DNA from: an uncultured Propionibacteriaceae bacterium
GTDB lineage: Bacteria > Actinomycetota > Actinomycetes > Propionibacteriales > Propionibacteriaceae
Reading direction: 5' to 3'
Assembly (NCBI GenBank): GCA_945911015.1
Contig: CAMDZW010000010.1
Span: forward strand, 1 to 64,000
DNA length: 64,000 nt
This document shows positions 62,538 through 64,000 of the stretch, piece after piece. The notes under the pieces are model-generated. The model ran no database searches. It saw nothing but the letters and a program-made list of their open reading frames with translations, and was not told the origin of the DNA. The position numbers were made by a program, and so were the translations under genes. The number at the start of each line of letters is the position of its first letter. Position 1 is the first letter of the stretch.

Positions 62538-62616
62538 CGTACCGTCGATCCACGAATCAGGGGCGTACCGGGTCGGGAAGCAGTGCCCCACCTCGAAATC
62601 GTGGATCGACGGTACG
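62538..62616. repeat. Perfect 18-bp inverted repeat with 43-bp interior
   Basis: CGTACCGTCGATCCACGA (62538-62555) and TCGTGGATCGACGGTACG (62599-62616) are exact inverted copies. Inside lies GGGGC (62560-62564) and GCCCC (62585-62589). No open frame of note is inside. The element lies between two GNAT remnants. It could be a small non-autonomous mobile element or a structured RNA. Neither is shown. Confidence 0.8.
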
Positions 62617-62672
62617 CATCGGGCCACGACCGACGAGCCGTGGCCGACATGCACCCATCGATGGATCGGGGG

Positions 62673-62790
62673 TAGCCGCCCCGGTGCCGCGGCCTTCTAC
62701 ATCAGTTTCGGGTTCGAGACATATACGGGCGAGCGTGACGATCCAGTGGCTGGAGCCCAGATCCTCCTCGGACGACCAATTCAGCAATGA
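62673..62790 (+). pseudogene. GNAT acetyltransferase, 3' fragment
   Basis: The frame ending at 62790 reads RPGAAAFYISFGFETYTGERDDPV..., which is the terminal FYxxFGF segment of a GNAT enzyme. No matching N-terminal part is found upstream, where the 18-bp inverted repeat lies. It is a remnant of a second acetyltransferase gene. Confidence 0.6.
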
Positions 62791-62859
62791 CTCGCGGACA
62801 GACATGTCCACAAACTCGCTGTCAGAGCAATGCCTCGTCGACGAGCTTGTTCGAACATG

Positions 62860-63542
62860 TCAGCAGCATCGACGAGACAGCTGCCGAGGTTGACTCCGGC
62901 TACGGCGACTTGGGTGGCTGGATGGCGGGCGGGTCAGCTCCGGGTGTGCAGAATGAGGCCATTCAGGGAACGGCGACGCATCCACCGCCACCCGACTGAA
63001 CGGGAACTCAGCTGGCGCTCGACCAGCGACCTCAGGTTCGAACCTCATGATTTCCTCCTGAAGTCTCCCAGAGTCGATCCAGTGCACCAGGCGGGCCAGC
63101 CCAGCTTGCGCTGACCGTGCCACGTTCGAGGGCACCAGCCCGGCAGCCGCCGCCTCATCGAACTCGTCGACATCAATGATCTCGTAGGTCCAGTCGCGGC
63201 GCACGAGGACGTCCAAGAACAAATCGATCGCACCTACGTCGCAACCCTACGCACCATCGGTGTCGCCACGTCACAGTTGACCGCGAACCCTTCGTCCCCG
63301 GTGTGGATGAGCTCGCCGGCCAGGTTGAAGGTCGCGTTGAGCTTGAACCACTCATCGGCAAAGGCATGATGCCAAAGCACGACATCGGTTCCATGGGTGT
63401 CCGTGGGATCCCAGGTCTGGCGGACCCAACGCTTGTCTTCATCGACGAGGACGCCTGAATCAGGGATGTTGAAACAGCGGATGGTGTCCTCGTCCGGATG
63501 GAAGTCGAAGTCACGCACCAGCTGTCTACTGTCCCTGATCAC
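62860..63542 (-). pseudogene. DUF402 family protein, frameshifted
   Basis: From a GTG at 63542 the frame reads DFDFHPDEDTIRCFNIPDSG...WFKLNATFNLAGELIHTGDEGFAVNCDVATPMVRRVAT and stops at TAG. The adjoining frame continues with AIDLFLDVLVRRDWTYEIIDVDEFDEAAAAGLV, the second half of the DUF402 (FomD-like) fold. Adding one base near 63239 (TAGG to TACGG) restores it. After EEIMRFEP the tail looks non-coding-like. Members hydrolyse nucleotides or cap-like substrates; this copy is probably dead. Confidence 0.7.
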
Positions 63543-63556
63543 GCGGTGGAGCGTAC

Positions 63557-63924
63557 GTGAACCTCACCTACCGTGCGCTGAAATCGTCCCGAGACGGTCG
63601 ACAACACGCCGCGGCTCTCGATGCGTCGGAAGCAGTCCCATCTTTCTCGACGTGGTGTTCGGTCTGGACGGCTCGGTTCGGCCCTACAACACGGCACTGG
63701 TCTGGTCACTGGACAACCACCCGCTCACCACTTGGCCAGCTGACGATCTCTTGACCACGATTGATCAAGTCCACAAAGGTGACCCTGAGGCGATCAGACT
63801 CGGTCTGACACGCGTCGTGGAGGCAGCACGACATTTCGACCGGATCCACCACCAGACAGACTTCAAGGACTTCTTCGACCAGTGGGACGATGACAACCAC
63901 GGCCCTGTGCTCGGCCTGACCTGA
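63557..63924 (+). pseudogene. Nucleotidyltransferase-family C-terminal fragment, frameshifted
   Basis: NLTYRALKSSRDGRQHAAALDASEAVP in one frame and IFLDVVFGLDGSVRPYNTALVWSLDNHPLTTW in the next are contiguous parts of one protein. A missing C in CCCC near 63632-63640 explains the break. The combined piece resembles the region after the catalytic core in a nucleotidyltransferase family. The catalytic GS-x-DxD part is absent, so the gene is also 5' truncated. The final 76 bp of the window hold nothing I recognise. Confidence 0.55.
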
Positions 63925-64000
63925 GCCAGCTCGGCCAAGCATCAGACCCAGTCAGGTGTCGGAGGTTCCGCTTGGCCCTCCGTGGTGGATTCACTGTCGC

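Noticed and set aside
62538-62616. Integron attC site
   Set aside because: The conserved GTTRRRY/RYYYAAC core sites are absent, the arms are perfectly paired without extrahelical bases, and no integrase is near.
63025-63045. GGTTCGAACC resembling a tRNA T-arm
   Set aside because: No acceptor stem, D-arm or anticodon arm can be built around it; it codes RFEP in the DUF402 remnant.

Overview
This is a high-GC (by eye about two-thirds G+C) actinobacterial chromosome segment. The housekeeping genes follow the order known from many Actinomycetota, including the mycobacterial comEA to glyS block: dusB, glyS, zur, recO, uppS, leuA, era, corC-like, ybeY, phoH, rsmE, dnaJ, hrcA, hemW, lepA, rpsT, holA, comEA, comEC. 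Actinobacterial marker families (DIP1984, DUF3097, a CTGGCACTC-type CIRCE, a leucine-codon leuA leader) support this. A member of Propionibacteriales is my best guess, but no rRNA or other decisive marker is present.

Layout. 0-1.7 kb: 3' end of a large acyl-CoA carboxylase. 1.9-8.1 kb: leftward genes (DIP1984, tyrosine phosphatase, histidine phosphatase, dusB, lipoprotein, DUF3592, glyS). 8.2-11.9 kb: a rightward small-protein pair, then znuA-znuC-znuB-zur behind a Zur-type palindrome. 11.9-15.9 kb: a membrane protein, a tandem epimerase, recO and uppS. 16.0-22.2 kb: carbohydrate island with a permease pair, two Gfo/Idh/MocA oxidoreductases and a solute-binding lipoprotein. 22.3-33 kb: leuA with its leader, a second solute-binding protein, argG with ARG boxes, zwf, era, corC-like, ybeY and phoH. 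33-38 kb: queuosine salvage (yhhQ-type transporter facing tgt), rsmE, dnaJ and hrcA. 38.2-42.3 kb: a third solute-binding protein, an MBL-fold protein, a hybrid DeoR-HTH/LacI-sensor regulator and DUF3097. 42.5-49.6 kb: hemW, a second permease pair with its own binding protein, a third oxidoreductase and an aldehyde dehydrogenase. 49.6-61.8 kb: lepA, two uncharacterised envelope proteins, a scramblase-like protein, rpsT, holA, a PH-GNAT fusion protein, comEA and comEC. 61.8-64 kb: lower-GC gene remnants, several with single-base frameshifts.

How the genes work together. The backbone covers translation, DNA replication/repair, DNA uptake and heat-shock control. The accessory theme is carbohydrate uptake and oxidation. 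There are four CUT1-type binding lipoproteins and two permease pairs, but no transport ATPase. Three of the binding proteins are clear paralogs that stand alone, each inserted at a different backbone gap, while the first permease pair has no binding protein next to it. Similar GGTTTC/GAAACC half-sites lie upstream of these dispersed genes. The simplest reading is one scattered uptake system with interchangeable binding proteins and a shared ATPase elsewhere, possibly controlled by the hybrid regulator at 40.3 kb. This is inference. Separately, the octamer CCGTACGG occurs about 21 times by hand count, in all three reading frames, far more than base composition predicts.
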